Origin: Rhizophagus irregularis
Lineage: Eukaryota; Glomeromycota; Glomeromycetes; Glomerales; Glomeraceae
Assembly (NCBI RefSeq): GCF_026210795.1
Contig: NC_089439.1
Location: forward strand, 3,162,001 to 3,226,000
Direction of reading: 5' to 3'
Length of the DNA stretch: 64,000 nt
The position numbers and the translations under genes are program-made. Below are positions 1 to 10,915 of this stretch, one piece after another. Below the pieces are notes generated by a model. The model worked only from the letters and a program-made list of their open reading frames with translations. It searched no databases and was not told the DNA's origin. Position 1 is the first letter of the stretch, and every line of letters begins with the position of its first letter.

Positions 1-415
1 TTTAAAAAATGTAATAATATTCATAAATACTGTATACACAGGAAATCAGGAAGTGCACTATTAGCATCTCTTTCAGAAGAGTGAGCAAGGTTACAAGAAG
101 TATTAGGTTGATATTCTCTTAACTGTATCTACAACATTGATGAAATGGTAAGTTTTCTCTTTTTTTTTTATTGAAAATTAAATGGAAAGTGTTAAAAAAA
201 CATTAATCAGAATGTAGCAGAACATTTTATATATCGATCATCTGCATAATCCCAATTAAATACATGCATAATGCATAATTTAGAAATTAGGAATGCGTAT
301 AATGAACTTTATGAACAAAAATTAATTTTTTTTATTCCTTAAGGACTTTTTTACTATATGTCACCAAGTGAAACACTTTCATCAAAGTCAGTTTCCGGTT
401 AAAAGAAGGACAAAA
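1..415. other. Gene-free AT-rich flank of a transposon relic
   Basis: No reading frame with recognisable protein content is seen. The stretch leads into the pogo-type transposase relic that starts near 416, so part of it may be further decayed sequence of that element, but nothing in it can be aligned by eye. Confidence 0.4.
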
Positions 416-645
416 TTGAGTTACTGTTCTTTTTAGCGTTAATGTGACAGGAACTGACAAGTTAAAGTTGTGGGTAATTGGAAATTTAAAGCATCCAAGA
501 TTTCTTTCAAAGGTTAATTTGGAACGTCTTCCTGTCTATTATTAAGGTAATCCTAAAGCATGGATGAACTCATCAGTTTTTGAAGAAGTTTTTCATGAAA
601 TGGATAGATGCTTTAGAATTCAAGATAAAAAAATCTTGCTTTCAT
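416..645 (+). pseudogene. Pogo/Tigger-type DDE transposase fragment, decayed
   Basis: In one frame the translation reads VTGTDKLKLWVIGN, then a proline/arginine-rich step, LERLPVYY, a stop codon, GNPKAWMNSSVFEEVF and RKILL-like DKKILLSY. This order (CVNATGT-like strand, LPV-Y, KAWM, then the hydrophobic strand before the second catalytic Asp) is that of DDE_1 transposases of the pogo/Tigger group within Tc1/mariner. At least two in-frame stops are present (near 416 and at about 541). The frame ends exactly where a different repeat family begins (643), just before the expected VDN-type catalytic strand, so the relic appears interrupted by that element. Non-functional. The family call is from motif order only. 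Confidence 0.6.
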
Positions 646-974
646 ATAGGCTGATTTGTTTTTACTCTGCATTAAAAAGAGTTATTGAATTGAATTTCAC
701 AATTTTTGTTACTCAAAATTGTTTTGTAATACCAAAAAATCATCTGATTAATGATCACTTGACTAAATAATAAGTTGAGCAAAAATTTACATTTGCGAAA
801 CTTAAATTATTAAATGTAAAAAAGCTGTAAAAAAACTTATTTCATTAATAAAAAACCCATTTTTCATATATATGGAATTTTTAACATATATTATTAAAAA
901 GTAAATATATTTTAATAAAATATAAAGTAAAATAAAAATTTATATAGTCTTAGTAGCTATAAATGTTTATAAAA
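643..974. repeat. Dispersed ~330 bp repeat, copy 1 (inverted relative to copy at 28176-28503)
   Basis: This stretch matches the reverse complement of 28176-28503 over its full length, with a modest number of substitutions. It begins with the motif CATATAGGCTGATTTG and ends in TAGTAGCTATAAATG. The distant copy is one end of an element with terminal inverted repeats, so this copy is probably a truncated member of the same family. It begins at the point where the upstream transposase relic stops. Confidence 0.8.
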
Positions 975-2930
975 GTACTCTCCATTAATATTGATGCTAC
1001 AAATATGAAATACATATCATTAGAATCCTCTCAATGAATTGAATCCAATCATATAAAGAATTAAAGATCATAAAAATCAAATTATTGGATGCAGAGTTTG
1101 TTAACTTTGAATTTTAATATTATTGTTTACTATAAAATCATATGACTATAACGTAATTTTGACCATTTTGACTTTTGGAGAAACCCAAATCAAAATTATT
1201 TTGATCATTTTGACCATTTCAAAGGTTAAAATTAACCAATTTCTATTTCATGTATAGTATCATAAGAGAAATAAAAAACAGTAATCTCAAGAATACAAAC
1301 CTAGAAAACTGGTATAACTGCCATTTATGGAATATAATATTTGACCGAATATTCAGAAATGTACAGGTAATGGCTATTATCAGATAATTTTTTACCTTTA
1401 AAAAGTAGCTTTTTTTGGTCTGACTAGATTTTTTTTACAATTAAAAAGGAAAAATACAAATGTGTTGATAGCAACGCATAAAAATAAAAAAGCTAAAAAA
1501 AAACTAGAGGAATATCAGAAAATTGGATGTAAAGGAGATTGGATACTTAGAATTGTAAACAATAGTAACAAAAATGGATTTAGGATGAAAGAAGTGGATA
1601 AAAATTAGACAAATAGATAGATATAAAACAAAATGCCTCAAGAAAATTGGCTTAAAACTTCCCAAAACGCTAAAAGATATGTTAATAAATTTTTGCAAGA
1701 ATCTATCAGATATTTATTGCTGACCAATAATTTAATTTTATAATATGTCTTATAATATTATTATTGATATATTTCAACAATCTGAAAAGATACATTTGCA
1801 AATTTTATTGTAATAACCTTATGGAAGTATTAGATATAGTTGAAAAAATTTGATTCAATTTTGACAATATTGGCATCTGTTTTAATTGCAAAAGTTAGTT
1901 GTATATTTTTCATTTTATATATATTTTAACTTACAAAACTGATATATTTGTAAATGTTATCTGCAATCTGAATAACAATAGAAATGGCTTAAACAAAAAG
2001 ACAAACTAACAAATCATCATTTAAGGAAGGACTCTGGACATCACATATATAACTCATAACTGATCTGCATGAATTTAGTACTTTTTGCTTTTGCTAAAAT
2101 AAATCTAATTTGCTAAAAATCAAATTAAAAGGCCGATCATTGTACTTTCTTTCCCATTAGGCTTTGCCCATTTTTTCCCAAGAAGACATAGATGAAAAAT
2201 ATGATGATTTTTTGCCTTGAGTAATAGTAAAAGGACTTTTCAATATTATATGAAGTTATTACTGAGGTCTTTAGTTTCGCTTGAACTCCTTATGGCTTAT
2301 ATTGAGTTAGGACCATTATCATAAGTCTTGGAGTTACCAACAATAATATAAGATGGCAGTTCCATACAAACGTTCCCCTGGGCTTTCTAAAAAGTTAAAA
2401 AGTAGTACGTCTTGATTCTTACGCCTTTAAAGTCTAATTGGCCAAATGGTTCACAGGCTGGATCATTATTTCTTGGAAGAAGCTCTTGACTAACGTATTT
2501 CTTGCTAGTTGATGTTGTTAACGGGGGAGTTAGTCTTCTAAAATAAGGAGACAGAGTTGAGGTGTATGTTTGGTATTTTTTACTCAAGTTTTTCTCATTG
2601 TACTTTGAGTTTTCCTAAGGTTTATGTTTTTATTTTTTGCTTTTTGTTTTTCTTGGTCGCTTTTTTTCAGTATAACTTATTTTCTTTGGGGAATGGGGGA
2701 TACTGGAAAATTTAATCGTCATGGTAGCTTGGTGTTACATTTCAAAATCGATGATCAGATAGATGATAAAAGGGGTGACAGGTTGAGTACTGCAGTTTTT
2801 GTAGTATGCCGATCATGGTAGTCACATATTAGACTATTATTGGATTGACTTATCTAGGTAGATCTTAGGCTGATTGATCGTTCGCAATAAGGTGAATGTT
2901 TTCTGTTAAGGATTGTTTAAAATGAGGTGG
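975..2930. other. Gene-free stretch, unassigned
   Basis: No supported gene. 975-2090 is plain AT-rich sequence. 2100-2930 has more balanced base composition and a minus-strand frame (2387-2587, 66 codons, containing SPYFRRLTPPLTTS) that I do not recognise; the more balanced composition suggests an older transposon or a decayed transcribed unit. No splice structure could be built from it. Confidence 0.4.
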
Positions 2931-2936
2931 GTGTCC

Positions 2937-3637
2937 CTAGAGTTCCGAACAGATTACCAAATTCAGGTAACCTGACAGGTTAACCTGAATTTTTCAGTTC
3001 AGGTTTAGCAATTGCAATTCAGTATCAGTTCAGATTGTAACATCAATATAACCTGAATGACCTGTTGACCTGAAACTATGATTTTATATAATAAGTGAGT
3101 TATGGTATTATAATTTACTTTTTATATTGATTTTATATAATAAAAGTGAGTTGTGATATTAGAATTCACTTTTTTATATTGATTTTATATATAAAAAGTA
3201 AATTGTGGTATCAGAATTCACTTTTTTATATCGATTTTATATAATAAAAGTGAATTGCAGTATCAGAATTCATTTTTTATATCAATTTTATATAATAAAA
3301 GTGAATTGTGGTATCAGAATTCACTTTTTTATATTGATTTTATATATAAAAAGTGAATTGCAGTATCAGAATTCACTTTTTTTATATTGAAAAGTTAGTT
3401 GTAGTATTGCGATTTACCTTTTTATACGATTTTAATATAAAAAACTGAATCGCAATATTTCAAAAAAAATGTTTTGCACCATTTTTTTTTTTGATATTTT
3501 AATATAAATCCTGAAAATCAGTTCAGGTCAGGTCAAACAGATAATCTGATATAACCTGACCTGACCTGACCTGAAAAAAAATTTCAGGTCAGGTTTATCA
3601 ATTAACCTGACCTGATCTGACCCATTTGGAACTCTAG
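2937..3637. mobile_element. ~700 bp TIR element with internal tandem array
   Basis: The ends are inverted repeats: CTAGAGTTCCGAA at 2937 and TTTGGAACTCTAG ending at 3637. Inside each end are inverted runs of the motif CAGGTCAGGT / ACCTGACCTG. The element is flanked by GTGTCC(C) on both sides (2931-2937 and 3638-3644), which reads as a 6-7 bp target-site duplication. There is no transposase, so it is non-autonomous. The centre is a tandem array of ~52 bp palindromic units. Superfamily not assigned. Confidence 0.75.
3065..3420. repeat. 52-bp tandem array of palindromic units inside the TIR element
   Basis: GAATTCAC-type unit starts occur at about 3162, 3214, 3266, 3317 and 3369, a period of 51-52 bp, with degraded units on both sides. 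Each unit contains GAATTCACTTTTTTATAT and its near complement AAAAGTGAATTG, so each can fold as a hairpin. The array produces a spurious 61-codon repetitive frame (3205-3390) that is not a gene. Confidence 0.85.
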
Positions 3638-3644
3638 GTGTCCC

Positions 3645-5115
3645 TTTTGGGATTGCATGACACTAAAAAGTTCCCTTAGCGGCTGGACTGCATGACACTA
3701 AAAAGTTCCCTAAGGTCTTTGTGAAATAGGTTTATTATTCATAATATGTAGTCAAATAGAGGAATTGAATTTTGTGCGTTTTTGATGGTGCTAATAGTAT
3801 TTGGCAATAGGGTTCTTTGATCTTTAAATGTAGCAGAGGGGTCTTGCTGGGTACGTATGGCATAGTCGACTTTACCTTATTTGAGATATAACTTGGGGAA
3901 GTAGCCATAGTTATTTATATAGAGAAGGTGTTAGGTTTATAATCTTAGCATTTCCTTTTATGTATTTCTTGGAAGATTATTTGTTTTTGTATTAGTTAGT
4001 TCTGCACTTTGTTGCAGTTATTTCTTGAATATCTGGTATTCTCTAAAGTAACTTGTGGCAAAAATTAATAAAATTCAAGGGCATACCTTTTATGAACGAA
4101 CTAAAAATCAAATTATCATATTTTAAATCTATACTAATTTGCTAAAACTCAAAATATGAGTAATAGTAAAATTCTAAATAATATAGGTTTAAATTTGCTT
4201 AATAAAGTATAATTTCAGTTTATTCAAATTATTTGTAAATTAGTAAATTTAATTGTTAATTTACTAAAATTAACAGTCTTTTTTTTTTATTATCAATAAA
4301 AAAATAAATAATTAATATAAATTAAACTGTTAATTTTTATAATCTATATAATTAAAAAAATTTGTAACGTTTAGATTACCTGTATAAATAAATTCCAAAT
4401 TGTGCAACATTACTTCTATTGGCCAGTTTTATTACGTGACGTTAAAAAAAGTGACGATAATATAATTCCAGTCAAATCCTGGTGCGAAGCAACAGGTTAC
4501 AACTAGTTTACAATTAAAAATATATAGATTATAGATAAAAATAATAATTAATAAAAATAATAAATTAAATATAAATAATTATTAAAAAATAAAATGTTGT
4601 GAAACTAATCAGACAGTTTTTAGCCTGCATTATGCTTAATTTTGACCAGAATTATATTTAATTTTAGTCAAAATATAACCTGAACCCTGAAACTTATATT
4701 TTTAAAAATATTACCTATAAAAGTTAAAAAAAAAAGTTTTAAAAAAAGTACCAATTTGCTCAAATATAAAATATGACTGTAAAATTAACACAATTTGCTA
4801 AAACTCATAATTATGACTATTAATTAATTTTCAATCAATTTGCTCTATCTAAAATTATGAATTTAATCTAATTTTAATTGAATTTGCTAAAACTCAAATA
4901 TGAGTTATATATGTAATGTCCGGAGTCCTTTTAAGGGTACAGAGTACCAAAAATGACCTTAAGAGAAAGATTATCACCAGATGCTTGCATATATATCAAC
5001 TCTGAAAAAAGTAAAAATATGTGTCAAAGTGAATGATAAATGGGCATGCGTCAATTAAAAATGGGAAATCTACTTCAAAACCAAATTTGAGGTTTTTGGC
5101 TTATATTGTGTAAAC
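3645..5115. other. Gene-free stretch with short direct repeats
   Basis: A 23-base direct repeat beginning TGCATGACACTAAAAAG occurs at about 3655 and 3691. A cluster of four ~39-45 bp units starting AATTTGCT (about 4753, 4792, 4837, 4881) often contains AAACTCA...TGAGT; a single related unit lies near 4134. No coding sequence is supported. Confidence 0.5.
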
Positions 5116-5312
5116 TAAGATTGCTTGCCAAAACCTCTCCAAAATCCTGCGATAAATTTCGGCAAGATTTTACTATATGTTTACTATAGTTTCGGCAGGG
5201 TTTCGGCATTTTGGCAAAGTTTCAGCAGGATTTTTAATATGATTTAATATAGTTTTGGCATTTTCCGTATAGGTTTCGGCAGTTATTAAGAAGGTTTCGG
5301 CAAGCAACCTTA
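5116..5312. mobile_element. Small TA-flanked MITE with ~20 bp TIRs
   Basis: Left end AAGATTGCTTGCCAAAACCT and right end AGGTTTCGGCAAGCAACCTT are inverted repeats differing at two positions. TA dinucleotides flank both ends (5116-5117 and 5311-5312), as in Tc1/mariner-type insertions. The interior holds several TTTCGGCA-type motifs. Too short to code for a transposase. Confidence 0.75.
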
Positions 5313-5800
5313 ATGTAAACCATCAATGTACACTATTTTCACTTAATATTGTATGCCGATAAGCATAATAAATTATTGAAATAAAATCAAATAACTGAAA
5401 TATGCTATAGGGACGATCATTTGATTATTTAACAATCATTGACTTATTTAGCAATAGCATGACGTAAATGATGAAGGTAAAGTCACATGATATGGATAAA
5501 AGTTTAGCCACCAAATTTCCCTTTAACTGACACACGAAAGTAAAATGTTTTTTTTTGCAAATAAATTAATTTCATTTTTCTCAAAATGATAAAAATGTTG
5601 ATTTTCCCCTTTTTAACTGACACACGCCCAAATGATTATGGCCAATATTACTATACCCTGGATTTCTGAATTCTATTCCATTAATTTAATTCTTTGGCAA
5701 AATGGAAACTCTTATCCTATTAAAAATATTTTTTATAAGTTTCAATAAAAAATGATTTTACATCATGTAAACTGAAATTAATTGCAAAATGCAGACCGTA

Positions 5801-5976
5801 TACAGTCAAACCTTAATATAACAAACTCTTGATATAGTGAATTTTTCAGACAACTATAATAAATTTTCCCTTGCTATAACAAATTAACCAATCAAATCTC
5901 TTAAAATCTTCACTATAGCCCTATAGCGAAGTTAAGGTTTAGAACCTAGGGTTCGTTATAATAAGGGTTGACTGTA
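5801..5976. mobile_element. Pogo-like MITE, TA-flanked
   Basis: The left end CAGTCAAACCTTAATATAAC and the right end GTTATAATAAGGGTTGACTG are inverted repeats, with TA at 5801-5802 and 5975-5976. The CAGTCAA start is the terminal motif of pogo/Tigger-type elements. About 172 bp between the duplicated TA; no coding capacity. A pogo-type transposase relic lies at 416-645, so an autonomous source once existed in this genome. Confidence 0.8.
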
Positions 5977-8174
5977 GTAAAATTAATATGAATTAAGACA
6001 GAATATCCTGATCATAAAGTAAATTGTGATGCAGTAAAATTATATAAGCAAGAATTAATATATATAAATCTCTCCAGTCTGTAGAGATTGTGAAGTATAG
6101 ATTTAAAATTTTTTTTAGAAAAAGTAAATTTTGTGATACAATAAAGTATATGAATTATAATAATCTATCAGAATTGTAAATTTAGAATTTTTCAAGAAAA
6201 ATAGTGATATAAAAGAAAAGTTATAAAAAAGAGATTAAATAATATCCCATAATTTTTGGAAAAGATAAAAATAAGGGGTTAATCCATATAAAATTAAATA
6301 TTAAAATAAAAAAACAATAATAAATTATTTTATCATTAATCATTAATGATAAAAAATAAATATTATATTATTCTTTTTGATATTAAATATTAATCTTTTT
6401 GTATATATAACTCTTAAAAAATTATAAAAATAAGAAAAATAACAATGCATTAATATTTTTTTGCAGGTCAAAAAAAAAAAACATTTTTGTCATACATAAT
6501 CATATATATTTTGATCAAGTCAAGAAGTAATATGAGAAGGATTAAGATCATAATTTTTATATCCTTTATGATATTTATTATTACACAAACTATTTATTAT
6601 ATGATTTATAATGATCACATAAAGAATGTGTCTATTTGGCATAAAATTTACAAAAATGTTTCTTTAATACTACTCTAACATAATAAGAAACTGATTTTTA
6701 TTCTTGCAAAAGTTACTTTAAACATGAATTTTAACCTATTATATAATATATAATTTATATAATAATATAACTGTTGTAACTGTATGTATAGAGATTATTA
6801 ATTTTTAAAAAAAAGCAATATCTTTATTATTATTATTGTTATTTAATAAGGAAAAAATTTTATTACATTTTCAATTTATTTTATATTATTTACTATTACC
6901 AGTAATTTATATTGTTAATTTATTCACATTTTGTCTCTTCCATCCCTTCTTCCTTATCTTTGATAATTTTATCATTTCATTTTTACTTTTATAAAAATTT
7001 TCACAATAAATATACCTCTTATTATAGCAAGCTAAATAATATAATAAGCTGAATAATAACTATAGCTATAGACAAGTATTACACTATCATCATTCATTTA
7101 AAGTTTATAATAGTCATATAATTTTAATTGTGATAGATGTGATGTACTGTATGCTATTGATAAATAGTGTAAATCTACTTCTTTTTTTAAGATAACTAGT
7201 TTATACCTCTTTAGTTTTTTTTTTCTATTGCTGTATATATCAGAATATTATTATTTTGATTGCAAAATATATTATTAAAATATTTTAACAGAAAGGCTTA
7301 TTTTAATTGATAGAAAATTGAGTTTAGTTGAATTGTAAGGATAATGATAAGTTTTACAATATGTATCTTTAAATATTGAATCAAAAAAAATGTGTTAATT
7401 TGAATTTTACAATTATTACATATTGGTATTTACCAATAACATAGTCTGTTTTATAATATTTTTAATGGTTGCATTTGATAATATATTTACTCTCAATTAT
7501 AAGTATTTTCAATATAATAATCATTAAAACATAATAAATATTTTTCGATCGCATCAGCAAATAGCTAGATGATGGATATCTTACCAATAGAATAGATTTG
7601 ATAAGAATATAAAAGAAGTTTTATTGTAATTTTTTATTTTTTATCATAATGCAAAGGTCTAAATGCAAAACACAGTTTCTACATATTTTTCAAATAAATT
7701 AAACCTAAATAAAATTGCATAAACATCAAATATAGTAGAAATTAAATTATCTAATAAATCAATTGCTGTTCGATATTCAACATCCTTACATGTTAAATTA
7801 AATTTTTGCATAATTTTATTTTTAATTTTAAGCCACTCACTTCATGCAAATTTTAGAAAAAGATTAATTTGCCATGATATGGCAATTTTGGCAACTACTA
7901 AAAATATAAAAGGTGCAGAAAATTGGTATATTTTTTTTTTCATTTTATTATTGTTTTTAATTATTTTATTCTTATTTCTTTAGAAATAGTCTTTTTTTTA
8001 GGATAATAATTGGAATAGAGATAAATAAAAAGTAAATATATGCAGATCGGATGTAATTAAAAAATGTTCTCTTCTTTTTATGATAGAATATTATTAATCA
8101 AGCCAACCTGAATTAAGTCAAGTATTAATTTAAACTCAGATTAACTCAACTCATTGACTTATTTGAAATATTAG
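5977..8174. other. Gene-free AT-rich stretch
   Basis: Only very AT-rich sequence with short chance frames. The 63-codon frame at 6487-6678 is Ile/Lys/Tyr-rich, as expected from composition alone. Nothing else is supported. Confidence 0.5.
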
Positions 8175-9450
8175 GTATCAGTTCTGATTTTTAGGTTTAG
8201 ATATATAGATGAACTTTAAAAATTTTATTTTTTTAAAAAAATTATTTAACCTTTTTTTTTCTTTTATTTTGTAGGTATCAGATTCAACATGAACTTTAAA
8301 TAAGTAAGTTTTAAAGAAATTTGAAAAACTTCTTATTTTTTAAAAAATTTATTTAATTTTTTTTAAAATCTAACTTTTTTTTTTTATTTTATAGATATCA
8401 GTTTTGGCTTTTGCATGACATATTAGATAGGTAAATTTTGAAGTTTGCAAAACTTTTTTATTTTTTAAAAATTTTTTTCTTTTATTTGTAAATGTTAGTT
8501 TCAATTCTTAAATGTTAAATAGGTGAGTTTAAAGTTTCATTTCAAAATTTCTTTGATTTTTTTTAAAAATTAATTAACATTCTTTTATTTTATAGATATT
8601 GGATTTAGATTTTTGAATGTTAGATAGGTGGATTTTAAAGTTTCATTTTAAAACTTTTTAATTTTTTTAAAATTAATTTAACATTTTTCTTTTATTTTAT
8701 AGATATTGGGTTTAGATTCTTAAATGTTAGATAGATGAATTTTGAAGTTTTCTTCTTTAATATTTTTTTTAAAATTAATTTAACATTTTTCTTTTATTTG
8801 TAAATATTGGCTTTGATTCTTGAATGCTGGATAAGTGAATTTTGAAGTTATGTTTTAGAACTTCTTTAATTTTTTTTTTTATTTGTAGATATCAGCTTTG
8901 ATTCTTGAATGTTAAGGTAAGTTTTGAAGGTTTATTTTGAAACTAATTTTTTTTAATATTTTTTTCTTTTATTTTATAGATATCAGTTTTAGACTCTTGA
9001 GGTGTGTTTCAAAGTTTTGTTTTAAAACTAATTTCTTTTTAAATTTTATTTAACATTTTTTCTTTTATTTTATAGATATCAGTTTTAGATTATTAGATGT
9101 TGGATAGTTGGATTTTGAAGTTTTATTTTGAAACTTTTTTTCAATTTTTTTTTAACTTTTTTTCTTTTACTTGTAGATGTCAGCTTCGATTCTTTAATTT
9201 TGGATAGATGAGTTTTGAAGTTTCATTTCAAACCTTTTTTATTTTTTTTTAAATCTTTATTTTTTTAAAAAATTTATTAGTTTTTTTTTCTTTTATTTGT
9301 AGATATCAGCTTTGATTCTAGAGTATCAGATATGTGAGTTTCAAAGTTTCACAAAACTTTAATTTTTTTAAAAATTAATTTAACATTTTTTTCTTTTATT
9401 TGTAGATATCGGCTTCGTTGGATAGGATGAATTTTGAAACTTTAAAAAAT
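8175..9450 (+). repeat. 13-copy ~102 bp tandem array with splice-site-like boundaries
   Basis: Degenerate units start at about 8175, 8275, 8395, 8491, 8595, 8703, 8803, 8889, 8980, 9075, 9177, 9303 and 9405 (spacing 86-126 bp). A typical unit begins ATATCAGTTTTGATTCTTG, continues to ATGTTAGATAG, then GTGAGTTTTGAAGTTTCA, an oligo-T/A stretch, and closes with CTTTTATTTTATAG or TTTATTTGTAG. The unit boundary therefore looks like a pyrimidine-rich 3' splice site, and the internal TAG-GTGAGT or AG-GTAAGT looks like a 5' splice site. No long coding frame spans the array. Confidence 0.85.
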
Positions 9451-9680
9451 ATTAATTATAGACATGATAGCATGAAATTAACAGATCTTTTAACGAAACT
9501 TTACTTACATTTCGTTTTTTTCTTTCATTTTTTTTAGGTGACCAGTTAGTTCTTCAGATCTTTGGATATGTAAATTTCTTTTGTAGATATAATATATAGG
9601 ATATTAGATAGGATATTAGATAGGATATCGTTAATGAAAAAATTCTTTAGTGAAATAGTAATAAATACTGTAACTCTGTA

Positions 9681-9770
9681 AGTATTGGAAAAATGAGTGT
9701 TGGTAAAATGAGTATTGGTAAAATGAGTGTTGGTAAAATAAGTGTTGGTAAAATAAGTGTCGGTAAAATG
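9681..9770. repeat. 15-bp tandem repeat, 6 copies
   Basis: Six consecutive 15-bp units of consensus AGTGTTGGTAAAATG run from 9681 to 9770, differing at one or two positions each. On the minus strand the array reads as a run of ILPTL pentapeptides, which explains an apparent 63-codon frame there; it is not a gene. Confidence 0.9.
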
Positions 9771-9839
9771 AACCAGACCCTTTTCTGCTGAACAACACGA
9801 TAACCTGCCTTTTTTTTATTCATGTTTAAAAGATTCATG

Positions 9840-10915
9840 ATATTTCGATAGCGCGTCTACACTTTTAGATTACCTAAACGAATACAATGCGAACCTTTTG
9901 ATCAGAGAATAGGGCTTTACCTTAAATTTCTCGAAGTAATTGCTAATAATGAAACAGTTAAAAAACGCGAACGAGCACAGATTCTACTACACAGATATAA
10001 AGAGGCAAGCTAAGAGGCAAGCTTAGAGCTTTTTTTAAATTAAAAATAAAGGGTTTGGTGGCGTGGCAGGATCTAGAAGGTTGCCTGACGTTTAAGACTA
10101 AAGCTGACCTAACAATGGCACAGAGTAGAAGGTTGCTTAACGTTCAAGGCTAAAAGCTGACCTGATGAGATAGGAATAGATGAGGAATCGAGAAGATGTT
10201 GGTTAAATTAATTACTGATCTCGCCCCTTCCTTTTTAGGTGATCGGCCAGACCATAGACAGGTGAGAAAATGGGAGAAAAATCATGCTCTGTCGATCGAA
10301 GGTGGTGAAACACCGGTTCACGTCCACAATCCAACATTTGCAGAAATTGGGAAATGCCGATTTCACATTGAACTCATCATCAAGTTTGGAAGGGGGGTAC
10401 CAACACAATATATGGAGTCCTATCATTGGCCCAGTATTTCGTAATTTAGAGATAGATCTGATAAGGGGAAGGTATGAGTACATATCTAATGATAGAAAAA
10501 ACGGCAGTGATGATGATACAAATTGTAAGGAAGATCGTAAGAAGATTGGAAGGAAAAGAGATGGATCTTAGACTGAATGGGGATAGATTAGAATTTGGGC
10601 GGGAAAGAAGTGGGAAGGAAAATATATATTACTGACAGCTTGAAACTGAGTAAGATGTTCAGAGAAATGCTAGTACAGCTTGCAACAGAATGCGAGAATA
10701 ATGAACAAATCGTTAGAAAATTACGGACCATTAGAATATTGCATAGTGCCAATCGATTTAAACTCCTTACTATGGATATTCCAAAGGGGTATATCTTTCG
10801 ACTTTCACGAAGTTGCCAGTCACATAAATGATCCACCATTAGCATTTATGCTCAAAGAGCAAAAGCAATGGTTACGCAAACATTATAATTGGTGCAAGAA
10901 AAGAATATAATCTTG
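9840..10915 (+). pseudogene. Decayed gene relic spread over several frames, family unknown
   Basis: Coding-like peptide runs occur in changing plus-strand frames: RIGLYLKFLEVIANNETVKK near 9900-9960; KLITDLAPSFLGDRPDHR from 10196; IWSPIIGPVFRNLEID within 10284-10571, followed by an acidic then basic RKNGSDDD...KKIGRKRDG tail; TDSLKLSKMFREMLVQLA and MDIPKGYIFRLSR within 10595-10831; and EVASHINDPPLAFML within 10680-10910. Base composition is clearly richer in G+C than the flanks. Frames switch between segments and stops separate them, so this is a decayed or heavily spliced gene. The mix resembles a dispersed hypothetical protein family I associate with Rhizophagus, but I cannot name a function. 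Confidence 0.45.

Noticed and set aside
3205-3390. 61-codon repetitive plus-strand frame
   Set aside because: It is a by-product of the 52-bp tandem array; the peptide repeat has no independent support.
3065-3420. Regularly spaced repeats that could suggest a CRISPR array
   Set aside because: The 52-bp units are contiguous and near-identical throughout with no unique spacers, lie inside a TIR element, and the genome is eukaryotic.
9647-9838. Minus-strand frame with ILPTL repeats
   Set aside because: Explained by the 15-bp tandem repeat read in a frame without stops; surrounding sequence is not coding-like.
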